From contig NZ_JARYTI010000005.1 of assembly GCF_029911635.1 (NCBI RefSeq), forward strand, positions 1 through 64,000: a DNA stretch of 64,000 nt, given 5' to 3'. The position numbers were made by a program, and so were the translations under genes. This document shows positions 34,570-43,230 of the stretch, piece after piece. Positions within the stretch are counted from its first letter, which is position 1. Each line of letters opens with the position of its first letter. The notes below the pieces were generated by a model. That model saw only the letters and a list, made by a program, of their open reading frames with translations, had not been told where the DNA came from and made no database searches. This DNA is from Sphingomonas sp. AR_OL41 (GTDB lineage: Bacteria; Pseudomonadota; Alphaproteobacteria; Sphingomonadales; Sphingomonadaceae).

Positions 34570-35307
34570 CTAGAGATCGGGTGTTTTGGGTTGGCGCAAC
34601 CATGCTGCGATCGCCTGGTTCAGCAATGCAGGCGCTTCGGCCGGCAGCATATGCCCGGCGCCCTCGATCACGACGAGTTGCGCGCCGGGGATGAGCGCCG
34701 CGATGGCGGCGTGCTGATCCGGCGAACTCCAGCGATCCTCGCTGCCGACGGCGACCAACACCGGGCATGTCAGCTGCGGAAGCAGGCTCTCGACCTCGGG
34801 CCGTCCCAGCAGCGCCGCGATCTGCGCCTCGAATTGAGTCAGGCCGGCCTGGATACACATTTCACGCAACGGCGCGAGAAGCGATGCCTCCTCGCGACGC
34901 GACGGCGCGACCATCGGCGGCAGCCACGAATCGACCAAGGCGGCCATGCCCTGTGCCCGGCCCAGATCGCGCAAGACGTGCCGCTTCGGCGCTTCGTCCG
35001 GGGAAGGAAGATGGACGCCGGTGCTGACGAGCGCGAGTCGCGAAACCCGCTCGGGCGCGCGCCGCACGACCTCCAACGCGACACGCGCGCCCATCGAATG
35101 ACCGAGCAGTGCGAAGCGCGCCGGTGCATTTGCCAGGACGATCGCGGCCATGTCGCCAAGATCGTCGGCGACGCCATAGGCCGTGGCCGGGATCGCTTGC
35201 GGGAAGGCCGCAAATTGCGCGGCGAAGACGCGCGAATCGCACATCAGGCCAGGCAGGACGAGCAACGGCTCACCGCGCTCGGTGGCATTCTGATATTTCG
35301 CGTCCAT
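34570..35307 (-). CDS. Alpha/beta hydrolase
   Basis: 245 residues. Nucleophile Ser in LLGHSMGARVALE, Asp in VGSEDRWSSPD and His in IEGAGHMLPAEAP make a full triad. It lies 28 bp upstream of ligM in the same direction and is divergent from metF, so it is probably transcribed with ligM. Ester hydrolysis of a methoxylated aromatic, or lactone opening, are possible roles; none is proved. The ATG at 35307 has no clear ribosome site. Confidence 0.75.
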   Translation of the reverse strand: MDAKYQNATERGEPLLVLPGLMCDSRVFAAQFAAFPQAIPATAYGVADDLGDMAAIVLANAPARFALLGHSMGARVALEVVRRAPERVSRLALVSTGVHLPSPDEAPKRHVLRDLGRAQGMAALVDSWLPPMVAPSRREEASLLAPLREMCIQAGLTQFEAQIAALLGRPEVESLLPQLTCPVLVAVGSEDRWSSPDQHAAIAALIPGAQLVVIEGAGHMLPAEAPALLNQAIAAWLRQPKTPDL

Positions 35308-35398
35308 GAAGATTTCATGTATACGAACTGAAATGGCCGCGCTAGAGGCTTTTCAAGGATCCGGTGCAGCAATCGCACGGCTCGCGAGAGGACAGTTG

Positions 35399-36271
35399 AT
35401 GACCATCCCCGCCATTCATCCCGCCTGGTCTCGCCCGCCCAAGGGCATGGCCGACGGCTACTCGATCGAAATGACCGCCAAGGATCGCCCCGCATTGCGC
35501 GAGGCGGCCAGCGCGATCGCACCCGAAACGCCGATCGCCATCACCTTCCTGCCGGGCGAATCGATGGATGCGCGCATCGCCGCTGCGGCCGATGTCCGCG
35601 AGCTCGGCTTCGAACCGATGCCGCATCTGTCGGCACGGCGGATCACCTCGCACGAGGAACTCGAGGAAACGGTGCGCCGGACGGTGGCCGAAGCCGGCGC
35701 GCGGCGCATGTTCCTCGTGGCGGGCGATCCGCCGGTACCGGCCGGTCCATTCGCCGACACGATGAGCCTGCTGCAAACGGGCCTGTTCGAACGCTACGAC
35801 ATCAAGGCGATCGGCATCGCCGGCCACCCCGAGGGCCATCCGCAAATGGATGCGGAAGCGTGCTGGACCGCGCTGGAGACGAAGCAGGCCGAAATCACCC
35901 GCCGTGGCATGGCCACGCTGATCGTCACGCAGTTCGGCTTCGACCCCGACCCGTTCATTTCCTGGCTCGAGGCGTTGCGTGCGCGCGGCATCGACGCACC
36001 GGTCAGGATCGGCGTCCCTGGCCCTGCCGGCATCAAGACCTTGCTCCGCTTTGCCGCGCATTGCGGCGTCGGGGCATCGACCTCGGTGTTGAGCAAATAC
36101 GGCATCTCGATCACCAAGCTGCTCGGCACCGCCGGCCCCGACGCGCTGGTCGATCAACTGGCCGCGCGGCTCACGCCCGCGCATGGCCCGGTCCGGCTGC
36201 ATTTCTATCCGTTTGGCGGGCTCGCCCGAACCGTCGCCTGGATCAACGACTATGAGGCGCAACATTCATGA
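35399..36271 (+). CDS. metF: 5,10-methylenetetrahydrofolate reductase
   Basis: 290 residues of the FAD-dependent MetF barrel: [34 protein letters not shown] and [11 protein letters not shown] are family motifs. Run towards methylene-THF, it would oxidise the methyl-THF produced by LigM. It starts at 35399 after GAGAGGA, divergent from the hydrolase-ligM pair, and overlaps purU by four bases. The protein is the short bacterial type, as in the SYK-6 metF next to ligM. Confidence 0.92.
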   Translation: MTIPAIHPAWSRPPKGMADGYSIEMTAKDRPALREAASAIAPETPIAITFLPGESMDARIAAAADVRELGFEPMPHLSARRITSHEELEETVRRTVAEAGARRMFLVAGDPPVPAGPFADTMSLLQTGLFERYDIKAIGIAGHPEGHPQMDAEACWTALETKQAEITRRGMATLIVTQFGFDPDPFISWLEALRARGIDAPVRIGVPGPAGIKTLLRFAAHCGVGASTSVLSKYGISITKLLGTAGPDALVDQLAARLTPAHGPVRLHFYPFGGLARTVAWINDYEAQHS

Positions 36272-37122
36272 CCCAAAGCCTGACTCTCCGCCTGTCCTGT
36301 GACGACCGCCCCGGCCTCGTCATGATGGTCGCGGGCTTCCTCACCGGACAGGGCGGCAACATCGTCGATGCCCAGCAGTTCGACGACCGGCTGACCGGCC
36401 GCTTCTTCATGCGCGTGGTCTTCGAACTAGCGGGCGAGGATAGCGCCGACGCGCTGCGTGCGGCCTTCGTCCCCGTCGCGCAGGAGATGGGCGCCGAATG
36501 GAAGCTGCGCGCCGCCCATGAGCGGCAAAAGGTGCTGCTGATGGTGTCGAAGTTCGACCATTGCCTCGGCGACCTGCTCTATCGTCATCGTATCGGCGAA
36601 CTCGACATGGACGTGGTCGGGATCATCTCCAACCATCCGCGCAGCGCGATGCAGATCACGCTGATCGGCGACATCCCGTTCCATCACCTGCCTGTCACCA
36701 AGGAAACAAAGGCAGACCAGGAAGCGGCAGTGAAGCGCATCGTCACCGAGACGGGCGCCGACCTCATCGTCCTCGCGCGCTACATGCAGATCCTGTCGGA
36801 CGATCTCGCCGGCTTCCTGTCGGGGCGTTGCATCAACATCCACCACAGCTTCCTGCCCGGCTTCAAGGGCGCCAAACCCTATCACCAGGCGCATGAGCGC
36901 GGCGTGAAGATGATCGGCGCGACGGCGCATTATGTCACCGCCGACCTCGATGAAGGACCGATCATCGCGCAGGATGTCGAGGCGATCAATCACGCCAACA
37001 CGCCCGAAGATCTCGTCCGCAAGGGCCGCGACATCGAGCGGCGCGTGCTGGCCGAGGCGGTGACCTACCACCTTCAGGACCGCGTTCTGCTGAACGGCTC
37101 CCGCACCGTCGTCTTCCGCTGA
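36268..37122 (+). CDS. purU: Formyltetrahydrofolate deformylase
   Basis: 284 residues: N-terminal ACT domain ([22 protein letters not shown]) and C-terminal formyltransferase domain with [30 protein letters not shown] and [16 protein letters not shown] carrying the catalytic Asn, His and Asp. It hydrolyses 10-formyl-THF to formate and THF. Its place between metF and folD makes it the THF-releasing end of the demethylation cycle. Confidence 0.95.
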   Translation: MTQSLTLRLSCDDRPGLVMMVAGFLTGQGGNIVDAQQFDDRLTGRFFMRVVFELAGEDSADALRAAFVPVAQEMGAEWKLRAAHERQKVLLMVSKFDHCLGDLLYRHRIGELDMDVVGIISNHPRSAMQITLIGDIPFHHLPVTKETKADQEAAVKRIVTETGADLIVLARYMQILSDDLAGFLSGRCINIHHSFLPGFKGAKPYHQAHERGVKMIGATAHYVTADLDEGPIIAQDVEAINHANTPEDLVRKGRDIERRVLAEAVTYHLQDRVLLNGSRTVVFR

Positions 37123-37126
37123 CGCG

Positions 37127-37984
37127 ATGACACCGATCGACGGGCGCGCGATGGCGCGCCGGCTGTCCGAGTCCGTCGCCGCCGACGTCGCCGCGCTCGC
37201 CGCGCGCGGCGTTCGGCCAGGGCTGGCGGTCGTGCTGGTCGGCGAGGACCCGGCAAGCGAGGTCTATGTCGCGCGCAAGGTTTCGGAATGCGCCCGCGCC
37301 GGAATCGCCTCGTCCGAACACCGGCTCCCCGCCGACACGCCGGAGACGACGCTGCTCGCCTTGATCGACACGCTGAACGACGACCCCGCCATTCACGGCA
37401 TTCTCGTCCAGCTCCCCTTGCCCGAGCAGATCGAGGCCGGCCGCGTGCTCGACCGGATCGTGCCCGAAAAGGATGTCGACGGCTTCCACCCGGTGAATGT
37501 CGGCAGGCTATCGACCGGGACAGGGGGTCTCGTGCCGTGCACGCCGCTCGGCTGCATGATGTTGCTCGACAGCGTGATCGATGACTATCGCGGGCTCGCC
37601 GCCGTCGTCATCGGCAAGTCGAACATCGTCGGCAAACCCATCGCGATGCTGCTGCTCGAACGCGAATGCACCGTGACGGTGACGCATATCGCCACGCGCG
37701 GGCTGCCCGACATCGTCCGCACCGCCGACATCGTAGTTGCCGCCGCTGGCGCGCCACATCTGGTGCGCGGCGACTGGGTCAAGCCGGGCGCCGTGGTGAT
37801 CGACGTCGGCATCACCCGCGTCGACGCTGAGCATGGCCGAACCAAATTGCTGGGCGATGTCGCGTTCGACGAACTCGCCCATGCTCACGCCGCGACACCG
37901 GTTCCCGGCGGGGTCGGGCCGATGACGATCGCCTGTCTGCTGGCGAACACCGTGCGCGCGGCAACGCTCGCCGGGCAGGTCTGA
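37127..37984 (+). CDS. folD: Methylene-THF dehydrogenase/methenyl-THF cyclohydrolase
   Basis: 285 residues. Motifs: YVARK (catalytic Lys), [46 protein letters not shown] and [11 protein letters not shown]. Converts methylene-THF to 10-formyl-THF with NADP. It lies four bases after purU. A second folD may exist elsewhere for general metabolism; this copy appears devoted to the O-demethylation block. Confidence 0.96.
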   Translation: MTPIDGRAMARRLSESVAADVAALAARGVRPGLAVVLVGEDPASEVYVARKVSECARAGIASSEHRLPADTPETTLLALIDTLNDDPAIHGILVQLPLPEQIEAGRVLDRIVPEKDVDGFHPVNVGRLSTGTGGLVPCTPLGCMMLLDSVIDDYRGLAAVVIGKSNIVGKPIAMLLLERECTVTVTHIATRGLPDIVRTADIVVAAAGAPHLVRGDWVKPGAVVIDVGITRVDAEHGRTKLLGDVAFDELAHAHAATPVPGGVGPMTIACLLANTVRAATLAGQV

Positions 37985-37986
37985 GG

Positions 37987-38337
37987 ATGACGATCATCGT
38001 CAGCGTCGAGGATCTGGCGCTGTCGGCGCGGATCGGGATCAACCCCGATGAACTCGACCGCCGTCAGCCATTGATCGTCTCAGTCGACCTTCGGCTTGCC
38101 GATAGCGTGACGGTCGCGTCGCTCGGCGACAGCGTCGACTATCGCCGCATCGTCGCCGAGGCCGAGGCGATCGCCGAACGGCATACCGGCATGATCGAGG
38201 TGTTCGCGCAACGGCTCGCCGAGCGGTGCCTCGCGCTCGGCCCGGTGCGCGACGCCACGGTGCGGGTCGCCAAGCCCCAGGCGCTGGCGCGCGGTCTCGC
38301 GGCGGTGCGGGTCAGCCTGAGCGCGGACGGAAGCTGA
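37987..38337 (+). CDS. folB: Dihydroneopterin aldolase-like protein
   Basis: 116 residues: IIVSVEDLALSARIGINPDE, VDYRRIVAEAEAI and a C-terminal VRVAKPQALARGLAAVRVS, standard for FolB/FolX tunnel-fold enzymes of folate synthesis. The last gene of the metF-purU-folD operon (2-bp gap), so folate supply is co-expressed with folate-dependent demethylation. Confidence 0.88.
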   Translation: MTIIVSVEDLALSARIGINPDELDRRQPLIVSVDLRLADSVTVASLGDSVDYRRIVAEAEAIAERHTGMIEVFAQRLAERCLALGPVRDATVRVAKPQALARGLAAVRVSLSADGS

Positions 38338-38342
38338 TCGGT

Positions 38343-38364
38343 GCCGGCCGCGCGCGCCGCCGGC
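38343..38364. terminator. Hairpin between convergent folB and SDR genes
   Basis: GCCGGC at 38343-38348 and again at 38359-38364 pair across a 10-base CG-rich loop in the 27-bp gap between stop codons. The stem is short but placed where a shared terminator is expected. Confidence 0.45.
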
Positions 38365-39267
38365 TCAGCCATCACCCCGCGCAGCGGCGCGCGCCGCCTT
38401 ATAACTTTCACGCCGGGTCTGCTCGAAGGCGACCCGCTCAGCATAGCCCGCGTCCTCGGGATAGTCGCGGAATTCGGCGATGATCTCGTCGAACACGCCG
38501 CGCAGTTCGTCACGAAATTCGGGGTGGGAAAAGATGTAGAAGCGGTTCGCCGCGATCGCCTCGATCACGCGCGCGGCTATGACGTCGGGCTCCATTCCGA
38601 CCTGGTGGAGCTTTTCGAGCCGTCCGACCATCTCGTCGTTGACCGGCTTGGCCCCCGCCCTGAGCGCATCGGGGCGGACCTCGTCGCTGGCGAAGATGTG
38701 GCTCTTCACCAGCCCGGGGCAGAGCACCGATACGCCGATGCCGTGCGGCGCGAGGCTGTAACGCAGCGATTCGCTCATCCCGCGCACCGCGAATTTGGTC
38801 GTATTGTAGATGCCCGGCGCAGGGCCGCAGAGGAAGCTCGCCATCGAGGCGGTATTGACGACATGGCCGCCCTGCCCGTTCGCCTTCATGCGCGGCACGA
38901 AGGTCATCACGCCGTTGATGACGCCGTGCAGGTTCACCCCCATCACCCAGTCCCAATCGTCGAACGACGAATCGTCGATCGTCTGAAAGAGGTTGATGCC
39001 GGCATTGTTGAACAACAGGCTGACCGGACCGAGCTTTGCTTCGACCTCGTCCGCCGCCGCCGCGAACGCGTCGCGCGACGCCACGTCGAGCTGGACGCCG
39101 ACCGCTTCCTGATTGTCGAGCGTCTTCAAGGCAGCGGCGATCGCGTCCTCGCGGATGTCGGCGATGGCGACCTTGCAGCCCTGCGCGAGCAACGCGCGGG
39201 CCAGGCCGAGACCGATCCCGTTGGCGCCGCCGGTGACGAAGGCCGTGCGGCCCGCCAGATCTTTCAT
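38365..39267 (-). CDS. Short-chain dehydrogenase, LigD/LigL-like
   Basis: 300 residues. NAD(P) motif TGGANGIGLG, NNAGINLF, and catalytic YNTTKFAVRG are present. A C-terminal extension with FSHPEFRDELRGVFD is a feature shared with the Calpha-dehydrogenases LigD/LigL/LigN of lignin dimer catabolism. It is divergent from an MFS gene across an operator-like site at 39325. A Calpha alcohol or related lignin diol may be the substrate; no proof. Confidence 0.75.
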   Translation of the reverse strand: MKDLAGRTAFVTGGANGIGLGLARALLAQGCKVAIADIREDAIAAALKTLDNQEAVGVQLDVASRDAFAAAADEVEAKLGPVSLLFNNAGINLFQTIDDSSFDDWDWVMGVNLHGVINGVMTFVPRMKANGQGGHVVNTASMASFLCGPAPGIYNTTKFAVRGMSESLRYSLAPHGIGVSVLCPGLVKSHIFASDEVRPDALRAGAKPVNDEMVGRLEKLHQVGMEPDVIAARVIEAIAANRFYIFSHPEFRDELRGVFDEIIAEFRDYPEDAGYAERVAFEQTRRESYKAARAAARGDG

Positions 39268-39324
39268 TTCGTCTCTCCTGATGATCCCGGGGTGCTCGAT
39301 CGCCCGAATTTCGTTGCGCGGAAT

Positions 39325-39341
39325 TGTATTCTACACTTACA
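39325..39341. promoter_or_regulatory. MarR-type operator candidate between SDR and MFS genes
   Basis: TGTATTCTACACTTACA at 39325-39341 (TGTAT-N7-TTACA), nine of ten dyad positions match, preceded by ATT as at the ferB site. It is 58 bp from both divergent starts. Confidence 0.6.
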
Positions 39342-39399
39342 GTTTGCCAAGCCAAAACGACGCGTCGCCCGAGCGATGCGCGATTAGGAGAGGACGAGA

Positions 39400-40824
39400 A
39401 TGGGCATCGCGCACGCCGCCGCCGCCACCGAAATCCTGGCGAGCGAGGAAATGGCGATCGTCGAGGGATCACCCGCCTCGGCGCGGCAATGGTCGCCGCC
39501 GGGGGCAGCCTATTGGGCGCTGTTCGTGATCGTGCTGGCGACCTTCCTGACCTTTTTCGACCAGGTCGTGTTCGGCATGCTCGCGCAAAGGATCAAGACC
39601 GATTTCGGCCTGACCGATTCGCAACTCGGTTTCCTGGCCGGGCCGGCGAGCATCATCTGCTATCTGTTCATCGGTATCCCGCTGGCCCGGCTGGCGGACA
39701 TCTTTCCGCGCAAATATGTGCTCGCCGGCGGGGTTACCGTAATCGGCGTGATCACCGCATTGGGCGGGATCGCTCAGACCTTCACCCAGTTTGTCGGGAC
39801 GCGCGTGTTCCTGGCGGCCGGCGGTTCAGCGCATGCGCCCTCATCCTATTCGCTGCTGGCCGATGCCTTCCCGCCAAAGAAACTGACGCGCGCCTTTGCG
39901 CTGTTGCAGTTCGGCTTCATCGGCGGCGTCACGCTCGGGCCGATCGTCGGCGGCATGCTGATCGGCATGACCGCGCACTGGGCGCCGACCTATATCGGCG
40001 GCCTGAAGATTCTCGGCTGGCAGTGGATCATGGTGTGGATCGGGATTCCCGGGCTGCTCGTCGCGCTGCTCTTCCTGACCGTGAAGGAGCCCTTGCGGCT
40101 GGCGCCGCATGCCGACGCCGCCCAGCCGCCCCAAAATGCCTCGCTCGGGCGGCGCCTGCTGACCTTTAGCGGGTTCGATGCGGCGCAGGCGATCCATGCC
40201 AAGCGGCGCGTTTATTATCCGCTGTTCGCAGGTCTCGCGCTCAGCGCGATCGAGACGTTCGGGCTGCAATTCTGGCGCGTCCCCTTCATGATTCGCACCT
40301 TTGGCTGGAACGAGGCGCAGATCGGCGCGGTGATGGGGAGCATGATCCTCGTCGCCTCGCTGATGGGCCTGCTGCTAGGCGGCATCTTCGTCGAATGGCT
40401 GGCCAAGCGCTACAAGGACGCGAACGTCCGCGCCGCCGCGATCCTGTTCGGCTGCGTCACGGTCTGTTCGATCGTCTCGCCGCTGATGCCCAATGGCTAT
40501 CTGTCGCTCGGCGTTATGAGCCTTGGCGCGATGTTCGGCATCGCCGGTGCCGTTCCGCAAAATGCCGCGATCCAGCGCGTCGCACCCAACGCGATGCGCG
40601 GACAGGTGACCGCGATCTACCTGTTCATGTTCACCTTTTTCGGCGCGATGGGCAGCTTCATCGTCGGGCTGGTGCAGGACCTGGTGATCGGCAACGAGGC
40701 CGAATTGTGGAAGACGCTGGTGATCACCGCCTCCGTCCTGCTGCCGATCGCGACCTTGTGCATGGTGCGCGCGATCCGGCCCTATCGCGAGGAAGTCGAG
40801 GCACTCGAAGCGGCGGGCCGTTGA
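39400..40824 (+). CDS. MFS transporter
   Basis: 474 residues, twelve predicted membrane helices with a long central loop (about 225-265). The helix 2-3 loop GIPLARLADIFPRKYV is a variant of MFS motif A; the N-terminus FLTFFDQVVFGMLAQ has an acidic residue in helix 1. AGGAGAGG precedes the start. Location before the LdpA-like, ALDH and ligW genes suggests uptake of lignin-derived aromatics. Confidence 0.85.
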   Translation: MGIAHAAAATEILASEEMAIVEGSPASARQWSPPGAAYWALFVIVLATFLTFFDQVVFGMLAQRIKTDFGLTDSQLGFLAGPASIICYLFIGIPLARLADIFPRKYVLAGGVTVIGVITALGGIAQTFTQFVGTRVFLAAGGSAHAPSSYSLLADAFPPKKLTRAFALLQFGFIGGVTLGPIVGGMLIGMTAHWAPTYIGGLKILGWQWIMVWIGIPGLLVALLFLTVKEPLRLAPHADAAQPPQNASLGRRLLTFSGFDAAQAIHAKRRVYYPLFAGLALSAIETFGLQFWRVPFMIRTFGWNEAQIGAVMGSMILVASLMGLLLGGIFVEWLAKRYKDANVRAAAILFGCVTVCSIVSPLMPNGYLSLGVMSLGAMFGIAGAVPQNAAIQRVAPNAMRGQVTAIYLFMFTFFGAMGSFIVGLVQDLVIGNEAELWKTLVITASVLLPIATLCMVRAIRPYREEVEALEAAGR

Positions 40825-40848
40825 CAGGCGGGCGCGGACAACGCAGAT

Positions 40849-40865
40849 TGTATGCAACGCATACA
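40849..40865. promoter_or_regulatory. MarR-type operator candidate, perfect palindrome upstream of ldpA-like gene
   Basis: TGTATGCAACGCATACA at 40849-40865 is a 17-bp perfect palindrome (TGTATGC-AAC-GCATACA), the best copy of the TGTAT-N7-ATACA element in the window. It lies 32 bp before the ATG at 40898. Confidence 0.75.
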
Positions 40866-40897
40866 TATCGATTTGCACAATTCCTTGGAGAGATGAC

Positions 40898-41665
40898 ATG
40901 GCCGACGCCGACCGCATCGCGAAGCTCGAACACAGCCTGGAAGATCTGTCGCGCCGCCTGCAGCAGCGCGAGGACGAGCTCGACATTCGCAAGCTCCAGT
41001 ATCTCTACGGCTATCTGATCGACAAATGCCTCTACAACGAGACCGTCGATCTGTTCACCGACGATGGCGAAGTGTGTTTCTTCGGCGGCGTGTGGCGCGG
41101 CAAGGAGGGCATTCGCCGGCTCTATGTCGAGCGCTTCCAGAAACGCTTCACCCATGGCACCAACGGCCCGATCGACGGCTTTCTGCTCGACCACCCGCAG
41201 CTTCAGGACATTATCGACGTCGAGCCGAACGGGGTGATTGCCCATGCACGCGCACGCTCGATGATGCAGGCCGGGCGGCACAAGGATTTCGCCGATCCGA
41301 CCAACCCGCTGCTCGCCGCGCGCCAATGGTGGGAAGGTGGCATCTACGAGAACACCTATGAGAAGGTGGACGGGGTGTGGCGGATCAAGATCCTCAACTA
41401 CATGCCGCAATGGCACGCCGACTTCGACAGCGGCTGGGCCAATACGCGCCCCGAATATGTCCCCTTCCCTTCCGTCATCTATCCCGAGGACCCGACCGGC
41501 CCCGATGCGCTGGTCGAGGACCATTGGCTGTGGCCGACGCACAAGGTCGTCCCGTTCCACATGAAGCATCCGGTGACCGGCAAGGATATTGTCCCGGAGC
41601 GCTGGCAGGGCGATATCGATCGCGAGCAGGCGGCGAAAGCTGCCAAGGTCGCGGCGGGCGCCTAG
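40898..41665 (+). CDS. SnoaL/NTF2-like protein, possible gamma-formaldehyde lyase (LdpA/LsdE type)
   Basis: 255 residues. An N-terminal coiled helix (KLEHSLEDLSRRLQQREDEL) leads to the NTF2 cone: YLYGYLIDKCLYNETVDLFT, DGEVCFFGGVWRGKEGI and WWEGGIYENTYEKVDGVWRI. LdpA and LsdE, which release formaldehyde from beta-1 and phenylcoumaran-derived diols to give stilbenes, belong to this fold. A lignostilbene dioxygenase gene lies 6 kb downstream and ligW between, supporting the idea. A close paralogue is at 60848. The enzyme identity is inferred, not proved. Confidence 0.65.
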   Translation: MADADRIAKLEHSLEDLSRRLQQREDELDIRKLQYLYGYLIDKCLYNETVDLFTDDGEVCFFGGVWRGKEGIRRLYVERFQKRFTHGTNGPIDGFLLDHPQLQDIIDVEPNGVIAHARARSMMQAGRHKDFADPTNPLLAARQWWEGGIYENTYEKVDGVWRIKILNYMPQWHADFDSGWANTRPEYVPFPSVIYPEDPTGPDALVEDHWLWPTHKVVPFHMKHPVTGKDIVPERWQGDIDREQAAKAAKVAAGA

Positions 41666-41779
41666 CCTTCCCACCGACCCGACACTGTCGGCACGGTGCC
41701 TGTCGTAGCGCCAGCACGCCTTTCGAGGGTGCTGCGCTGGACGGGCCGGTCGCCGGAAAACGCAAATGAGGCGAGCGCG

Positions 41780-43207
41780 ATGACCTATCCCGAACTTTAC
41801 ATGATCATCGATGGCGAGCGCGTCTCGGGTGGCGGGCGGCGCACCCACGCGGTCGTCAATCCGGCGACCGGCGAGACGCTTGCCGAGCTGCCGCTCGCCG
41901 ACGCCGCCGATCTCGATCGCGCGCTCGACACCGCGCAGCGCGGTTTCCGCCGCTGGCGGAACTCGACCCCGCATGAGCGCGCCGCCGTACTGCAGGGCGC
42001 CGCGCGGCTGATGCTGGAGCGGCAGGACGCGCTCGCCCGTGTCGCGACGATGGAGGAAGGCAAGACCTTCGGCGAGGCGAAGATCGAAGTGCTGATGAAT
42101 GTCGGCCTGTTCAACTTCTATGCCGGCGAGGTTTTCCGCATCTATGGCCGCACGTTGGTCCGCCCGACCGGCCAGCGCTCGACCGTGACGAAGGAGCCGG
42201 TCGGCCCGGTCGCCGCCTTCGCGCCGTGGAACTTCCCGCTCGGCAATCCCGGACGCAAGCTCGGCGCGCCGATCGCGGCGGGCTGCTCGGTGATCCTCAA
42301 GGCGGCGGAGGAAACGCCGGCTTCGGCGCTCGGCGTGCTGCAGTGCCTGCTCGACGCTGGGTTGCCGCCGGAAGTGGCGCAGGCGGTGTTCGGCGTGCCC
42401 GATGAAGTCTCACGGCATCTGCTCGGCTCGCCGATCATCCGCAAGCTCAGCTTCACCGGGTCGACGGTGATCGGCAAGCATCTGGCGAAGCTCGCCGCCG
42501 ACGACTGCAAGCGCACGACGATGGAACTTGGTGGGCATGGGCCGGTGCTGGTGTTCGACGATGTCGATGTCGATGCGGTGCTCAACACGGTCGTCACGTC
42601 GAAATATCGCAATGCCGGCCAGGTCTGCGTCTCGCCGACGCGCTTCATCGTCCAGCAGGACGTGTTCGAGCGTTTCCGCGACGGCTTTGCCGAGCGCGCG
42701 CGGCGCATCGTCGTCGGTGACGGGCTCGATCCCGCGAGCGTGATGGGGCCGATGGCCAACCCTCGTCGTCCTGACGCGATGGAGCGGTTGATCGGCGATG
42801 CCACCGCCAAGGGCGCAAAGCTCGACGCGGGTGGCGAGCGGATCGGCAATCGCGGCTTCTTTTACCAGCCGAGCGTGCTGTCGCAGATCCCGCTCGACGC
42901 GGCGGTGATGAACGAGGAGCCCTTCGGCCCGCTCGCCTTGATCAATCCCTATGCCGATGAAGCAGCGATGATCGCCGAGGCCAACCGCCTGCCCTATGGC
43001 CTCGCGGCCTATGCCTGGACGCGCGACGCGCAGCGCCAGCGCCGTATCGCGCGCGAGATCGAAAGCGGCATGGTCGGCATCAATTCGATGATGATCGGCG
43101 GCGCGGATTCGCCGTTCGGCGGGGTCAAATGGTCGGGCCACGGCTCGGAGGACGGCCCCGAGGGGCTCGACGCCTGTCTCGTCACCAAGGCGGTACACGA
43201 AGGATAG
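41780..43207 (+). CDS. NAD(P)-dependent aldehyde dehydrogenase
   Basis: 475 residues; Glu249 (TMELGGHGP) and Cys283 (NAGQVCVSPTR) are the catalytic pair, with FAPWNFPLGNPGRKLGAPI in the cofactor domain. ATG at 41780 follows GAGGCGAG. It lies 23 bp upstream of ligW. A formyl group ortho to a phenol, oxidised to the carboxylate that LigW then removes, would fit (as proposed for FerD in 5-formylferulate catabolism); succinate-semialdehyde-type activity is an alternative. Confidence 0.78.
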   Translation: MTYPELYMIIDGERVSGGGRRTHAVVNPATGETLAELPLADAADLDRALDTAQRGFRRWRNSTPHERAAVLQGAARLMLERQDALARVATMEEGKTFGEAKIEVLMNVGLFNFYAGEVFRIYGRTLVRPTGQRSTVTKEPVGPVAAFAPWNFPLGNPGRKLGAPIAAGCSVILKAAEETPASALGVLQCLLDAGLPPEVAQAVFGVPDEVSRHLLGSPIIRKLSFTGSTVIGKHLAKLAADDCKRTTMELGGHGPVLVFDDVDVDAVLNTVVTSKYRNAGQVCVSPTRFIVQQDVFERFRDGFAERARRIVVGDGLDPASVMGPMANPRRPDAMERLIGDATAKGAKLDAGGERIGNRGFFYQPSVLSQIPLDAAVMNEEPFGPLALINPYADEAAMIAEANRLPYGLAAYAWTRDAQRQRRIAREIESGMVGINSMMIGGADSPFGGVKWSGHGSEDGPEGLDACLVTKAVHEG

Positions 43208-43230
43208 GATCGGTTGGAGGACTCCACGAC

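Noticed and set aside
33243..34694. 483-residue plus-strand frame antisense to ligM
   Set aside because: No motif and Arg-rich; ligM on the minus strand is unambiguous.
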